Source of the DNA: Melghirimyces thermohalophilus | GTDB taxonomy: Bacteria; Bacillota; Bacilli; Thermoactinomycetales; DSM-45169 | Direction: 5' to 3' | Assembly (NCBI RefSeq): GCF_900102685.1 | Contig: NZ_FMZA01000007.1 | Coordinates: forward strand, 112,635 to 176,634 | Length of the DNA stretch: 64,000 nt | Shown here: positions 16,971 to 25,704 of the stretch, one piece after another | Layout: every line of letters begins with the position of its first letter | Position numbering within the stretch: the first letter of the stretch is position 1 | Program-made: the position numbers and the translations under genes | The notes under the pieces: generated by a model | The model's database searches: none | What the model was told of the DNA's origin: nothing | Seen by the model: the letters and a program-made list of their open reading frames with translations, nothing else

Positions 16971-17879
16971 TCAATAGGGGTGAGCCTCTGTTTCTTCCTC
17001 TTCCATGGCATCCGCCTTCGTCCGATGAACTGTGCCGAAAGGATGTTCTGGAGGGGCGTAAATCGTATAAAGCTTAAGGGGCTGATTTCCGGTATTGATT
17101 AAATTATGCCAGATGCCGGCGGGTACCATGATCGCATCATTATCAGATACTCGGGCCCTGAAATCCAATTGCTCTCTACTGCTGCCCATTTGTACTAGGC
17201 CTTGCCCTGCTTCAAGGCGCAAGAATTGATCCACATCCGGATGGACTTCTAACCCGATATCATCTCCTACGTCGATACTCATCAATGTCACTTGCAAATG
17301 TTTCCCTGTCCATATCGCTGTACGATAGGTGTTATTTTCCTTGGCCGCTCGATTGATATTGATTACAAAGGGATTTTGTCCATGATCTTGCTTCCTGTTG
17401 GGCTCCCCGTGTAAGGAGAAGATGTGAAGTTGGTTGGCGTGCTTGGCTTCATTATGACAAGCATTCCAGAATACCCCTTGAAATGGAGAGTGTTGTGTGA
17501 GGAAAAGGTGTTTTCGATACTCCTCATAATCTTCTGCTGCCTTTTGGTACGCTTTTTGCAATCCTTCCTGATAACTGTGAAAGGTGATTTTATCGATGTC
17601 GTAACGGGGCGTCCTTCCGGTCCAGGAGGTATATAGCTCAGCTAGTCGGTGGAAGTGGGCTTTTTTATCTTCTAAGGTCTGATGGAGCTTCCTTTTCTGC
17701 TGGTGATCAGGCGCCGCTTCGGCTAATCGTTGATAAAGATCGATGGCCGTCGCTTCACGATTGATTCCGCTAAGGATGGCTTCTAATATCTGTTGGCTGT
17801 GATTTGGATGGTTGATGAACGGAGGAGTGTTTACAATATAAGGATGTGAAGATGGGTACAATCCTCTCATTCCCTTCAT
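16971..17879 (-). CDS. Ferritin-like domain fused to a cupin
   Basis: This protein is about 302 residues long. Residues 25-155 form a four-helix ferritin/rubrerythrin-like domain with a run of Glu and His residues (INREATAIDLYQRL, DKKAHFHRL, HNEAKHANQLH). Residues 170-290 form a cupin whose metal-binding core reads IGLEVHPDVDQFLRLEAGQG and VPAGIWHNL. The cupin is of the Bacillus spore-associated type that ends IYAPPEHPFGTVH. The start is uncertain: ATG 17879 or ATG 17870 fits domain length, while the open frame extends farther without a convincing start. The gene is monocistronic. Function is not known; roles in spores or metal handling are inference. Confidence 0.75.
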   Translation of the reverse strand: MKGMRGLYPSSHPYIVNTPPFINHPNHSQQILEAILSGINREATAIDLYQRLAEAAPDHQQKRKLHQTLEDKKAHFHRLAELYTSWTGRTPRYDIDKITFHSYQEGLQKAYQKAAEDYEEYRKHLFLTQHSPFQGVFWNACHNEAKHANQLHIFSLHGEPNRKQDHGQNPFVININRAAKENNTYRTAIWTGKHLQVTLMSIDVGDDIGLEVHPDVDQFLRLEAGQGLVQMGSSREQLDFRARVSDNDAIMVPAGIWHNLINTGNQPLKLYTIYAPPEHPFGTVHRTKADAMEEEETEAHPY

Positions 17880-18070
17880 GGATGATATAACGTACTCTAT
17901 GCACAAGGAGTAGGCGATGTGCCTCGATATACTTATCAGCTGTGTTTCAAATTTCAGACAACGTAACGTGTTGGAAGAGGCTGATTCCTCTTCCAGAAAA
18001 ATCTGGATTCCAATGGGTGTACAAGAGATCATGATTCTCGCGCGGAAAGAAAAAACAAACGAGAGGAGGT

Positions 18071-19182
18071 ATGGATGATCGGATGGATTTGACCCCATCC
18101 CAACGGTCGGCAATTGAACATGTGACAGCTTGGGCAAAGAACCAACGACAAGATGCAGATGCAACCATTACTCACATTTTGAACATGTCCAATATCTCGA
18201 GGGAACGATGGAGACAGGCCGTTCGTCATGTGAAAGTTCATGCGAGGATTGGCCTGCAGTTTCATCCAGATCGTCCCGATGCATCCATGCGGACGGTTGC
18301 CGAAGCGTTATTAGAGGATGGCATCTATAAGAGCCAGTTTGAAACTTTGATCTCCAATGGCAGTGTAACCGCCTACCCTGGCGGTGAACGCGACCTTTGG
18401 GAAAAACGGTTGTTCGGCGGAGCTTATCATCGTAAGGGCGTCATCAGCAAAGATCAAAATATGGGGCGCTTCACTTGATGTTACATCCCGACGGTCCGGC
18501 CCCCCGTTTTGGATCCTGTTATTTTCTTCTCTACCCGGAGGTGTCCCGTCGATCCACCTTTACCTATCTGGACTCCCACCAAAACCCGACAGAAAAAGGC
18601 ACCTATGAAGCGTTTGAGATGATTTTGGCAGCTCTTTTAAAAGAGGCTTATGTAAGGGAGTTTGCCGTCGGTGAACCAAACCTTACGCCACCTCAATTGG
18701 TCGAACGTATGCGCCGCCTAGGTGAACCGATCCCTAACCCGGCGATGAAGAAGCCGAGTCGAAATCTGAACCATTATATCGAAGCCCAAGTTCACGGCGA
18801 TATTTCTCTCAAGGAGGACGTGGAAGTGCTCGTGGTGGACCCCTCCTTTCGGGGAACGCTCATCGGAAACGTGCTGGAAAAAATCAGTCGAAAGTATTTG
18901 ATCGATCTCTATTGGCATCGGGGTTTTCGGCTGGAAGTAAATGAGGTCCCCATGGATTTCAGAGGCCCCAGTATGCCTTCCTTAGCCAAACGAATCGCCC
19001 GACATTGTCGAATCGATGCCAACCTTATCGGGTCAGCAGTCCGGGACTTGAAAGCTCATCCCGCAGCATGGAGTGATCGCGGGTCTGTACCGGAAGTGCT
19101 TCAGGAATTGAAACTGCTTTGGCACGTTTTGGTGAGGTATGGAAAACCGATAAAAGGAAGTTCCACGAACTCCTCACCCTGA
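18071..19182 (+). pseudogene. Frameshifted DUF3626 protein
   Basis: The first part (18071-18478) has the family N-terminus with ARIGLQFHPDRP and FGGAYHRKG. The second part (from about 18460) in another frame reads PKYGALHLMLHPDGPAPRFG, CYFLLYPEV and TYEAFEMILAALL. A single frame break near 18450 separates them. GAGAGGAGGT directly precedes ATG 18071. DUF3626 has no established function. If the break is a sequencing error the gene would be intact, since no other damage was seen. Confidence 0.8.
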
Positions 19183-19298
19183 GGGAGCTTTCGTTTGAAT
19201 CAGACCGGGTGGAACCTTGTACCTGGAACAACCAAATCTTATGTTCCCGACAAAATGGTTTTGCGAAAAGGATCTAGTCTAGTAGAGTGAAGGCCCCG

Positions 19299-19436
19299 AT
19301 GGCGAAAGATTCCGCTAATTCAGGCGAAATACGATGGGAATATTTGAGGATGTTTTGGATGGCAGATGTCTTGAAACGAAGGAAAACAAGCGATGGAGCA
19401 GGCGGCAGTCGCCTGAAAGATGGAGCTCCTTTCTAA
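19299..19436 (+). CDS. Possible small protein (45 residues)
   Basis: ATG 19299 has GTGAAGG about six bases upstream, and a perfect terminator follows 17 bases after the stop. The product begins MAKDSANSGEIRWEYLRMFW and ends in a basic Gly/Ser-rich tail. I do not recognise it. Support comes only from the start site and terminator. Confidence 0.4.
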   Translation: MAKDSANSGEIRWEYLRMFWMADVLKRRKTSDGAGGSRLKDGAPF

Positions 19437-19452
19437 GCGTTGGATGAGATTC

Positions 19453-19482
19453 CCCAGGGGTTACCCCCCTGGTTCTTTTTTT
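19453..19482 (+). terminator. Terminator
   Basis: CCAGGGG pairs with CCCCTGG, followed by TTC and seven Ts. Confidence 0.75.
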
Positions 19483-19485
19483 GAA

Positions 19486-19513
19486 AAAAATGGTCCTCCC
19501 GTCGGGAGGACCC
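19486..19513 (-). terminator. Minus-strand terminator
   Basis: GGTCCTCCC pairs with GGGAGGACC around GTC. The A-run to its left reads as a T-run on the minus strand. No convincing minus-strand gene is seen to the right. Confidence 0.5.
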
Positions 19514-19608
19514 ATCTGCTGGATACGGTAAAGGGGGTTACCGCTAGTTTCAATGTACAAGAACAATAATAAGGGTCGGTTAATCCCGTGTTAAGTTTCC
19601 ATAGAAAT

Positions 19609-19687
19609 CACCGCGTGCTTTTTCAGCGGTGGTTTTTGCTGAGGGATGGGGGGAGTAGCAACAGGAAACCCTTCCTAAAGGGGTTTT
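19609..19687 (+). terminator. Two further terminator-like hairpins
   Basis: CACCGC/GCGGTG with GTTTTTG (19609-19637) and AAACCC/GGGGTTT with Ts (19666-19687) lie before the purine permease promoter. Together with those at 19453 and 19486 they make four hairpins in 240 bases. Confidence 0.5.
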
Positions 19688-19719
19688 TGTATAGTTGGCA
19701 GGGAGTGGAGAAAAAAGGC

Positions 19720-19748
19720 TTGTAAATAAGTATTTTACGAATTAAAAT
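19720..19748 (+). promoter_or_regulatory. SigA-type promoter for the purine permease
   Basis: TTGTAA and TAAAAT are separated by 17 bases, about 50 bases before the start codon. The hairpins upstream lie outside this transcript. Confidence 0.6.
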
Positions 19749-19797
19749 GACATATGTGGTTATTAATGTTCGCCTTTGATGTGACAGGAGGCTTTAT

Positions 19798-21102
19798 ATG
19801 AATCGTTTTTTTGGATTTAAAGAGAAAGGGACGAATATTAAACGAGAAGTGTTAGCGGGGATGACCACTTTCCTGACGATGGTTTATATCGTCGTGGTGA
19901 ACCCGGCCATATTGAGTGAGACCGGGATGGACTTCGGTGCTGTCTTTGTGGCCACCGTGTTAGTCTCCGCCCTCAGCACCCTGATCATGGGGGTGTTTGC
20001 CAACTACCCGATCGCCATCGCTCCAGGTATGGGGTTAAATGCCTATTTTGCCTTCAGCGTGGTGGGCCAAGGTCAGATCGGTTGGGAGACCGCGATGGGA
20101 GCGGTGTTGGTGGCCGGCATCCTGTTTTTGCTCCTCTCCGTCACCCGTTTCCGGGAAGGGCTGATTCAAGCGATCCCGCCCAGTCTCAAGTTTGGCATCA
20201 CGGCGGGGATCGGTATGTTTATCGCTTTTATCGGACTCAAATCGGCCGGTATCATCGTCAATGACGAAGCCAATCTGGTCGGCTTGGGGGATCTCAGTCA
20301 ACCGATGACGATTCTCAGCCTTTGCGGGTTGTTTGTCACCTTGGCGCTGATCACCCTTAGGATCCCAGGTGCCCTGTTTTTGGGGATGGTGTTGACGGCG
20401 CTCGGGGCCTGGTTCAGCGGGTTGTTTACATTGCCGGAGCAGTGGGTCCAATTGCCGCCCAGTATGGCTCCCACCTTCGGCGTGGCGATCCAATCTCTTC
20501 CCCAGGTGTTTGAACATGGGTTGTACGCTGTGGTTTTTGCCTTTCTCTTGGTCACCTTGTTTGATACCACCGGAACCATGATCGGAGTGGCGGAACAGGC
20601 GGGCTTGGCTCGGGACGGCAATTTCCCTCGGATGCGGCAGGCCTTGTTGGCGGATGCCTTCGGAGTGACCGCCGGAGCGGTGATGGGAACCAGTCCGACT
20701 AGCGCCTATGTGGAGTCCAGCACCGGGGTAGCCGCTGGTGGGCGGACCGGGTTTACGGCGGTAGTAATCAGTCTGCTCTTCCTGGGCACCCTCTTTTTTG
20801 AACCGGTGGTTTCCAAAGTAGCGGGACTTCCAGCGATCACCGCCCCTGTGCTGATCATTGTCGGCTCCTTTATGATGGGCGGGCTGTCCAAAGTGAAATG
20901 GGAGGAGTTTGATGAAGCGTTCCCCGCTTTTATCATCATGCTGAGCATGCCCCTTACCTCCAGTATCGCCACCGGGATCGCCTTTGGCTTTATCACTTAC
21001 CCCCTTATGAAACTGGTGCGGGGACGCGGGAAAGAAGTGCATCCTCTCCTGTATCTGTTTATGGCGCTGTTTATCCTGCAGTTAGCTTTTTTGCCGGAAT
21101 GA
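19798..21102 (+). CDS. AzgA/PbuG-type purine permease (NCS2 family)
   Basis: This 434-residue membrane protein has 12-14 predicted segments. It opens with the AzgA-type start MNRFFGFKEKGTNIKREVLA, then GMTTFLTMVYI and APGMGLNAYF. The LFDTTGTMIGVAEQAG and GTSPTSAYVESSTG motifs are the substrate-site signatures of hypoxanthine/guanine and adenine permeases. AGGAGGC precedes ATG 19798. Proton-coupled uptake of hypoxanthine, guanine or adenine is family knowledge; the exact purine is not resolved. Confidence 0.93.
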   Translation: MNRFFGFKEKGTNIKREVLAGMTTFLTMVYIVVVNPAILSETGMDFGAVFVATVLVSALSTLIMGVFANYPIAIAPGMGLNAYFAFSVVGQGQIGWETAMGAVLVAGILFLLLSVTRFREGLIQAIPPSLKFGITAGIGMFIAFIGLKSAGIIVNDEANLVGLGDLSQPMTILSLCGLFVTLALITLRIPGALFLGMVLTALGAWFSGLFTLPEQWVQLPPSMAPTFGVAIQSLPQVFEHGLYAVVFAFLLVTLFDTTGTMIGVAEQAGLARDGNFPRMRQALLADAFGVTAGAVMGTSPTSAYVESSTGVAAGGRTGFTAVVISLLFLGTLFFEPVVSKVAGLPAITAPVLIIVGSFMMGGLSKVKWEEFDEAFPAFIIMLSMPLTSSIATGIAFGFITYPLMKLVRGRGKEVHPLLYLFMALFILQLAFLPE

Positions 21103-21115
21103 GGCCGAATAACCA

Positions 21116-21150
21116 GCACCCCGGACAGCATGAGTCCGGGGTGCTTTTTT
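21116..21150 (+). terminator. Terminator after the purine permease
   Basis: GCACCCCGGAC pairs perfectly with GTCCGGGGTGC, followed by six Ts. Confidence 0.9.
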
Positions 21151-21181
21151 GGTATATATGATGGCATAACATTAAGGCGGA

Positions 21182-21427
21182 TCACATCGATTGCCTGAGA
21201 TGGGGACATCCTGGGCAGGGATTGGCATTGGCCTTGAAAAGGCAGAACAGGAACACGAGGATACCGATGGCTACACTGATCCCTTCCCGTATCCCGAGGG
21301 AGAGACCGGTCCACTTTCCGGTGAGAATAAACAGGCATTCCAGGATCAAGGCCGCTTCCAACCCGATCACTCCGCTGAGCCATCGATCCGCTTTGGTTAC
21401 TGCTGTGGAACAGTGGCTACACTTCAT
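21182..21427 (-). CDS. Small membrane protein with two CxxC motifs
   Basis: This 81-residue protein starts at ATG 21427 behind GAGGAAAGGGGG. It has an N-terminal KCSHCS knuckle, two membrane helices (around residues 17-38 and 48-65) and a C-terminal NPCPGCPH knuckle, so both cysteine pairs probably face the same side and could bind metal together. It is not a family I recognise. It is convergent with the purine permease gene and divergent from the ABC-F leader. Confidence 0.7.
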   Translation of the reverse strand: MKCSHCSTAVTKADRWLSGVIGLEAALILECLFILTGKWTGLSLGIREGISVAIGILVFLFCLFKANANPCPGCPHLRQSM

Positions 21428-21505
21428 GTCGATCCCCCTTTCCTCTCTTATTCGTTATGGAATGGGATTCTTCCTTTTTTGAATGCGTCTAAATCGGGAT
21501 TAGGC

Positions 21506-21534
21506 TTTTCATTTACCAATCTATCGGGTATGAT
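21506..21534 (+). promoter_or_regulatory. Candidate promoter of the ABC-F leader RNA
   Basis: TTTTCA (21506-21511) and TATGAT (21529-21534) are 17 bases apart, about 40 bases before the leader peptide start. Confidence 0.45.
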
Positions 21535-21575
21535 AAACATATCATCTATGGAACGGAGGAATCAAAAGGATCAAC

Positions 21576-21593
21576 ATGCGTTTCGACCGTTAA
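21576..21593 (+). CDS. Leader peptide MRFDR upstream of the ABC-F gene
   Basis: AAAGGA lies six bases before ATG 21576, which opens a five-codon frame (Met-Arg-Phe-Asp-Arg) ending at TAA 21591. It sits at the head of a structured leader that ends in a terminator, the arrangement by which antibiotic-stalled ribosomes switch on resistance genes. An overlapping 17-codon frame from ATG 21547 is an alternative. Confidence 0.5.
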   Translation: MRFDR

Positions 21594-21826
21594 GACCGTA
21601 ACGAATCGGATACGGTGCTTTCTCTGCCAAAAGGCGGAGCGGTCGGGACAAATATGCCCTTTTCAGGGGACTGAAAAGTCCTTTTCGTGCTGGATCATTC
21701 GGCGGACGCGGACGGATGATTCCGCCTATTATATGGTCGTAAGACCCTCCGCAATCGTAAGGTCAGGCAGAGAGACGCCTGTCCTTTTGTTGTTTGGGGC
21801 GAAAACGATCGCTGGAGGGATTGTGT
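21594..21826 (+). promoter_or_regulatory. Structured leader RNA of the ABC-F gene
   Basis: The leader contains several hairpins. GGACT/AGTCC with a GAAA loop is followed by TTTTC (21668-21686). It competes with CTTTTCAG/CTGAAAAG (21659-21678), which uses the same bases, so the two cannot form together. A terminator follows at 21761-21796. This layout suggests attenuation, with the choice of stem set by ribosome position on the leader peptide. The mechanism is inferred. Confidence 0.5.
21761..21796 (+). terminator. Leader terminator just before the ABC-F gene
   Basis: GGTCAGGC pairs with GCCTGTCC (one mismatch) around AGAGAGAC and is followed by TTTTGTTGTTT. It lies 30 bases before the ABC-F start, so it would stop transcription before the gene. 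Confidence 0.6.
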
Positions 21827-23659
21827 ATGTGGATTGTGAAAGCGCAGGGGTTGACCGTGGAAAGGAAGGGACGGGTGCTCTTTAAAAATGTGGATCTCTC
21901 AGTTGGGGAAGGAGAGCGTGTCGCTCTGATCGGCCGAAACGGAGTGGGTAAAACCACCCTGCTCCGCTGTCTGACCGGGGCGCTGTCCCCGGATCGAGGG
22001 AGTGTGACCCGACGGGTGCCGGTGCGGCGTTGGGGCATGTTGGAGCAATCACCGCCGGTGAGCGAGAGGATACAATTGCTGGACTACGTTCGCTCCGGCG
22101 ATGCGGAACTTCATCGGCTCAAAACAGAGCTGTCGCGGTTGGAACAGCTGCTCACCGTATCGGATCACCGACGGATGGAGGAGGTCCTCTCCCGGTATAC
22201 CGCGGTACAGGAAGCATATCAGTCCCTGGACGGTTATTCCTGGGAACGGGAGACGGAGGCTGTACTGACCCGGATGGAGTTTGCTGCGGATGAATGGAAC
22301 ATCCCCTTCACCCAACTGAGCGGAGGACAGAAGACACGGGCCCAGTTGGCCCGGCTGCTGGCGGGGCGCCCCTCGTTTCTGCTGTTAGACGAACCGACGA
22401 ATCACCTGGATGAGAAGATGTTGGACGAATTGAGCGAGTGGTTGGCCGGTTTTAAGGGAGCCTGTCTGTTTGTCTCCCACGATCGGGATTGGATCGACCG
22501 GGTGGCTGATGCCACGGTGGAGTTAACGCCACAGGGGAGCCGCAGGGTTCACGGGGGTTATACCGCGTTTCAACAGGAGCGGGAGCGGGAACGCCGAGAG
22601 CAGGCCGCTCTCTATCAGAAGCAGGAACAGGAACGAAAAAAGTTAGAAGAATCGATCCAGCGGTACCACCGATGGTTCAACCGTGCCCACAACGCCGCTG
22701 GTGAGCGGAATCCCTTTTACAAGAAAAAGGCGAATAAACACCAGAGCCGACTGCAAGCGAAGGAAAAAGCGCTGGAACGTCTCAAGCGGGAGCAGGTAAA
22801 AAGGCCGACGGAGCCTGCTACCATTCAGGTGAAATGGGAAGAGGGTTCCTTTGAGCCCCGGGAGCTGCTCCGGGTGGAAGGGGCCTCCTTCGCTTACGGT
22901 GACCGGACCGTGCTGAAACGGGTCGACTTGACCGTGTGGCGGGGGGATCGGCTGGCGGTGATCGGACCCAACGGGAGCGGAAAAAGCACCCTGTTAAAAG
23001 GGTTGATCGGAAAAATTGAGCCCGAAAAAGGGTGCGTTCGGCGTCATCCGGCACTCCGGGTAGGCTATTTCGCTCAGGAGTTGGAAGAGTTGGATCCCGA
23101 TGAGACGGTGCTGGAATCCCTGCTCCGTCGGCCGGGAATCGACCAGGGGAAAGCGCGCAACATCTTGGCTTCCTTTCTGTTTCGGCAGGAGGAGGTGCAC
23201 CGCAAGATCGGGCAACTCAGCATGGGAGAGAAATGCCGGGTCGCCTTTGTCAACTTGTACTTTTCCGGGGCCCACCTGATGGTGTTGGACGAACCGACCA
23301 ATTATCTCGATCTGGCCACCCGGGAACGGATTGAAGAGGCGCTCCTCCATTATCCTGGCACCTTGATCCTCGTCTCCCACGACCGGCGTCTCATCGATCG
23401 GGTCTCCAACAAAACGTTGGCGATGAAAAAAGATCACACCTCATTCTTTTACCCGGGTAGTACCGTCGAATACCGGAGATGGTTACAGGAACGGGCGGAA
23501 GCCCCGGAGGACCCGGAGGTCGATGGCCAAGTCCGAGAGTTGGAGCTTACCTTAACCCGCCTGATGGCAGAAGAGGCGCCGGAAGAGGAGGAAGAGAGAA
23601 AGGCGTTGCAATCCCGTATCGACCGGGTCCAGGCTCGGTTGGATAAGCTGAAAGGGTAA
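21827..23659 (+). CDS. ABC-F ribosomal protection-type ATPase
   Basis: This 610-residue protein has two ABC cassettes in one chain and no membrane domain. Cassette 1 has Walker A GRNGVGKTT, signature LSGGQKTR and Walker B LLLDEPTNHLD. Cassette 2 has GPNGSGKST, LSMGEKCR and LDEPTNYLD. A charged linker of about 80 residues separates them and includes a likely P-site tRNA interaction loop (RWFNRAHNAAGERNPF). The helical C-terminal extension is Glu- and Arg-rich. ABC-F proteins of this layout (VmlR/Vga/Msr relatives) displace antibiotics from the ribosome; which drug class is not readable here. ATG 21827 follows GGAGGG. The leader with terminator supports drug-induced expression. Confidence 0.9.
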   Translation: MWIVKAQGLTVERKGRVLFKNVDLSVGEGERVALIGRNGVGKTTLLRCLTGALSPDRGSVTRRVPVRRWGMLEQSPPVSERIQLLDYVRSGDAELHRLKTELSRLEQLLTVSDHRRMEEVLSRYTAVQEAYQSLDGYSWERETEAVLTRMEFAADEWNIPFTQLSGGQKTRAQLARLLAGRPSFLLLDEPTNHLDEKMLDELSEWLAGFKGACLFVSHDRDWIDRVADATVELTPQGSRRVHGGYTAFQQERERERREQAALYQKQEQERKKLEESIQRYHRWFNRAHNAAGERNPFYKKKANKHQSRLQAKEKALERLKREQVKRPTEPATIQVKWEEGSFEPRELLRVEGASFAYGDRTVLKRVDLTVWRGDRLAVIGPNGSGKSTLLKGLIGKIEPEKGCVRRHPALRVGYFAQELEELDPDETVLESLLRRPGIDQGKARNILASFLFRQEEVHRKIGQLSMGEKCRVAFVNLYFSGAHLMVLDEPTNYLDLATRERIEEALLHYPGTLILVSHDRRLIDRVSNKTLAMKKDHTSFFYPGSTVEYRRWLQERAEAPEDPEVDGQVRELELTLTRLMAEEAPEEEEERKALQSRIDRVQARLDKLKG

Positions 23660-23708
23660 ACCAGTGGCAAAAGATCGACGTTTACACGGGAGAAGGAGGT
23701 TTTAACAA

Positions 23709-24788
23709 ATGTGGCAACCCAACCGTGTGACGGAAACACTGGAGATTCGCTATCCCCTGATCCAAGCGGGGATGGCTGGCAAGGCGACCACGCCAGAGCT
23801 GGTGGCGGCGGTTTCCGAAGCCGGCGGGCTGGGGACGCTGGGGGCGGGCTATTTATCTCCTGATGGGATTCGGGAGGCGATTCGTGAGATCCGACGGCGC
23901 ACCAGCAAGCCCTTTGCCGTCAACCTGCTGGTGACAACTGAGGTGGAAGCGTCAAAGGAAGAGGTTTGGCGCACCCAGGAACTGTTGGCTCCCTATCGTA
24001 AGCAGCTGGGGGTGGAGGAATCGGCTTTGACCCCGATCGCGCAGCCCTTTGAACAGCAAATGGAGGTGTTAGTGGAGGAAAGGGTTCCGGTTTTCAGTTT
24101 CACCTTCGACATTCCCCCTCGTCGATGGCTGGACCGGTTGCGGGAACAAGGCACGGTGCTAATCGGCACGTCAACGACGGTGCGGGAGGCAGAACAGCTG
24201 GAGGCGGCTGGGGTCGATTGCATTGTGGCTCAGGGGGCGGAAGCGGGCGGTCATCGGGGCACCTTTGCCGTTCCCTATGACCGGGGGATGATCGGGACGA
24301 TGGCTTTAATCCCGCAAACCGTCGACCGGGTGAACCTTCCGGTGATCGCCGCCGGCGGCATCATGGATGGACGGGGCATGGCGGCAGCGCTCGCCCTGGG
24401 GGCAGAAGGCATTCAGATGGGAACCGCCTTTTTAACCTGCCGGGAGAGCGGGGCTCACCCGGCTCATCAAGAGAAGATCCTGACCGAGGCGGAGACGGAG
24501 ACCGTCATTACCCGCGCCTTCTCCGGGAAGCCGGCCCGGGGCATCCGTAATCGTATGATCGATGAGCTGTCCGGTCGGGAGCAGACCTTGCCCCCTTATC
24601 CGGTACAGAATGCCCTTACCCAAGGGATCCGAAAAGCTGCCGCCCGCAAAAACGACCCGGAATGGATGAGCCTCTGGGCGGGTCAGGGACTGGGTCTAGC
24701 TGGAGAATGGGCAGCGGGGGAGCTGGTCCAAAAGGTCATCGAAGAAGCGGAGACGATCGTGCAGAGAGGATCGCAGGCCAGGTCGTGA
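23709..24788 (+). CDS. Nitronate monooxygenase (2-nitropropane dioxygenase-like)
   Basis: This 359-residue FMN-dependent TIM-barrel enzyme oxidises alkyl nitronates. YPLIQAGMAG opens the barrel. AQGAEAGGHRG and PVIAAGGIMDGRGMAAALALG carry the FMN phosphate-binding loops, and GIQMGTAFLTCRESGA is typical of the family. GGAGGTTTT precedes ATG 23709, 49 bases after the ABC-F stop, with no terminator in between, so the two may be co-transcribed. Related enoyl-ACP reductase FabK is longer-range similar; the motifs favour nitronate monooxygenase. Confidence 0.9.
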   Translation: MWQPNRVTETLEIRYPLIQAGMAGKATTPELVAAVSEAGGLGTLGAGYLSPDGIREAIREIRRRTSKPFAVNLLVTTEVEASKEEVWRTQELLAPYRKQLGVEESALTPIAQPFEQQMEVLVEERVPVFSFTFDIPPRRWLDRLREQGTVLIGTSTTVREAEQLEAAGVDCIVAQGAEAGGHRGTFAVPYDRGMIGTMALIPQTVDRVNLPVIAAGGIMDGRGMAAALALGAEGIQMGTAFLTCRESGAHPAHQEKILTEAETETVITRAFSGKPARGIRNRMIDELSGREQTLPPYPVQNALTQGIRKAAARKNDPEWMSLWAGQGLGLAGEWAAGELVQKVIEEAETIVQRGSQARS

Positions 24789-24810
24789 TTGGATGATTGA
24801 TATGCAAATG

Positions 24811-24845
24811 GACCGCCTCTTAAATCCGATTCCGAGGCGGTCTTT
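24811..24845 (+). terminator. Terminator after the nitronate monooxygenase gene
   Basis: GACCGCCTC pairs with GAGGCGGTC, followed by TTT. Confidence 0.7.
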
Positions 24846-24946
24846 ACATTCATCCCTGATCGCGGTCGCCCGTCTGTCTTTTCAACGATCGACATTCCGA
24901 TCCATTCGGGAATATGGTTGGTTCAAGGGGGAAAAGGGGAGGTAGC

Positions 24947-25447
24947 ATGATAGAAAATCAGGTGAGCATGACCGCTTTGATCACCGCCTATATCCGTGCC
25001 TGTCACGCGAACGACGGGTCCCCGAAAATCTTGGATGATTTTTTGGCGGAATCCTTGATTTGAACAATTTTTGCCTAAAGAGGGCCTCATGGGGGCCACG
25101 AGTGCGATCAGTCGTGCCCGCTATACCGAGGACCTCCTCGAACGAGCGGTCAGACACGGTGCTAAACAATATATCATCTTGGGTGCAGGGATGGATACAT
25201 TTGCGTTTCGGCGACCGGAGATCGTCGAGCAACTTCGGGTGTTTGAGGTTGATTTTCCAGCCACACAAGACTTTAAACGTCGACGCATTGCCGAATTAGG
25301 GTGGGAGGTACCGGAAGCGTTACATTTCATCCCATCGACTTCACACAGGAGAGTCTTACAAACGCCTTCACCCGCACCTCCGCTTTTGGCGTTAATGATC
25401 ATGTTCAGCTTGACCCGATTTCCAAAATAATGTGCCGGATGCGGTAG
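24947..25447 (+). pseudogene. Broken SAM-dependent methyltransferase (LCM/TIGR00027-like)
   Basis: ATG 24947 follows GGGGAGG. The N-terminus (MTALITAYIRACHA, DDFLAES) is that of the putative leucine carboxyl methyltransferase-like family. The frame breaks near 25060. It resumes as EQFLPKEGLMG and carries the SAM-binding YIILGAGMDTFAFR, then breaks again near 25330 after LHFIP, continuing IDFTQESLTNAF, and stops at TAG 25445. The C-terminal third of the usual length of about 280 residues is missing. Confidence 0.78.
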
Positions 25448-25704
25448 GCTGCCTACAACAAAGACAATAATTCCTGATCGGGACACCTGAGCACCGACAC
25501 CCCCTGTTCCCGGGACAGGGACTTTCCCTGGCATACTTGTCGGCCAGCTGATCCCATCGGTTGGCAACTATTTTTTTCTTCGTGTGGATCACACCATCCC
25601 CATTGTGATTGGGTCGTAGCGGAAAACGGAACGGGTCAGGCTATGGCGGCATAAACTTCATCAGAAGGAGACGTTCCCCGGTATCGGGAGAAGGGAGATC
25701 TGCT

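Noticed and set aside
19600..19700. Possible yybP-ykoY (manganese) riboswitch, from GGGGAGTAGC at about 19649
   Set aside because: Only the first short motif matches; the second conserved block and the expected stems are absent, and the permease has its own promoter downstream.
20035..21042. Long minus-strand open frame inside the purine permease gene
   Set aside because: Its composition is antisense to membrane helices and it is rich in His and Gln; no start site.
21594..21826. T-box, purine or ydaO riboswitch before the ABC-F gene
   Set aside because: None of the conserved T-box, purine-core or ydaO sequence blocks are present; a leader-peptide attenuator fits better.
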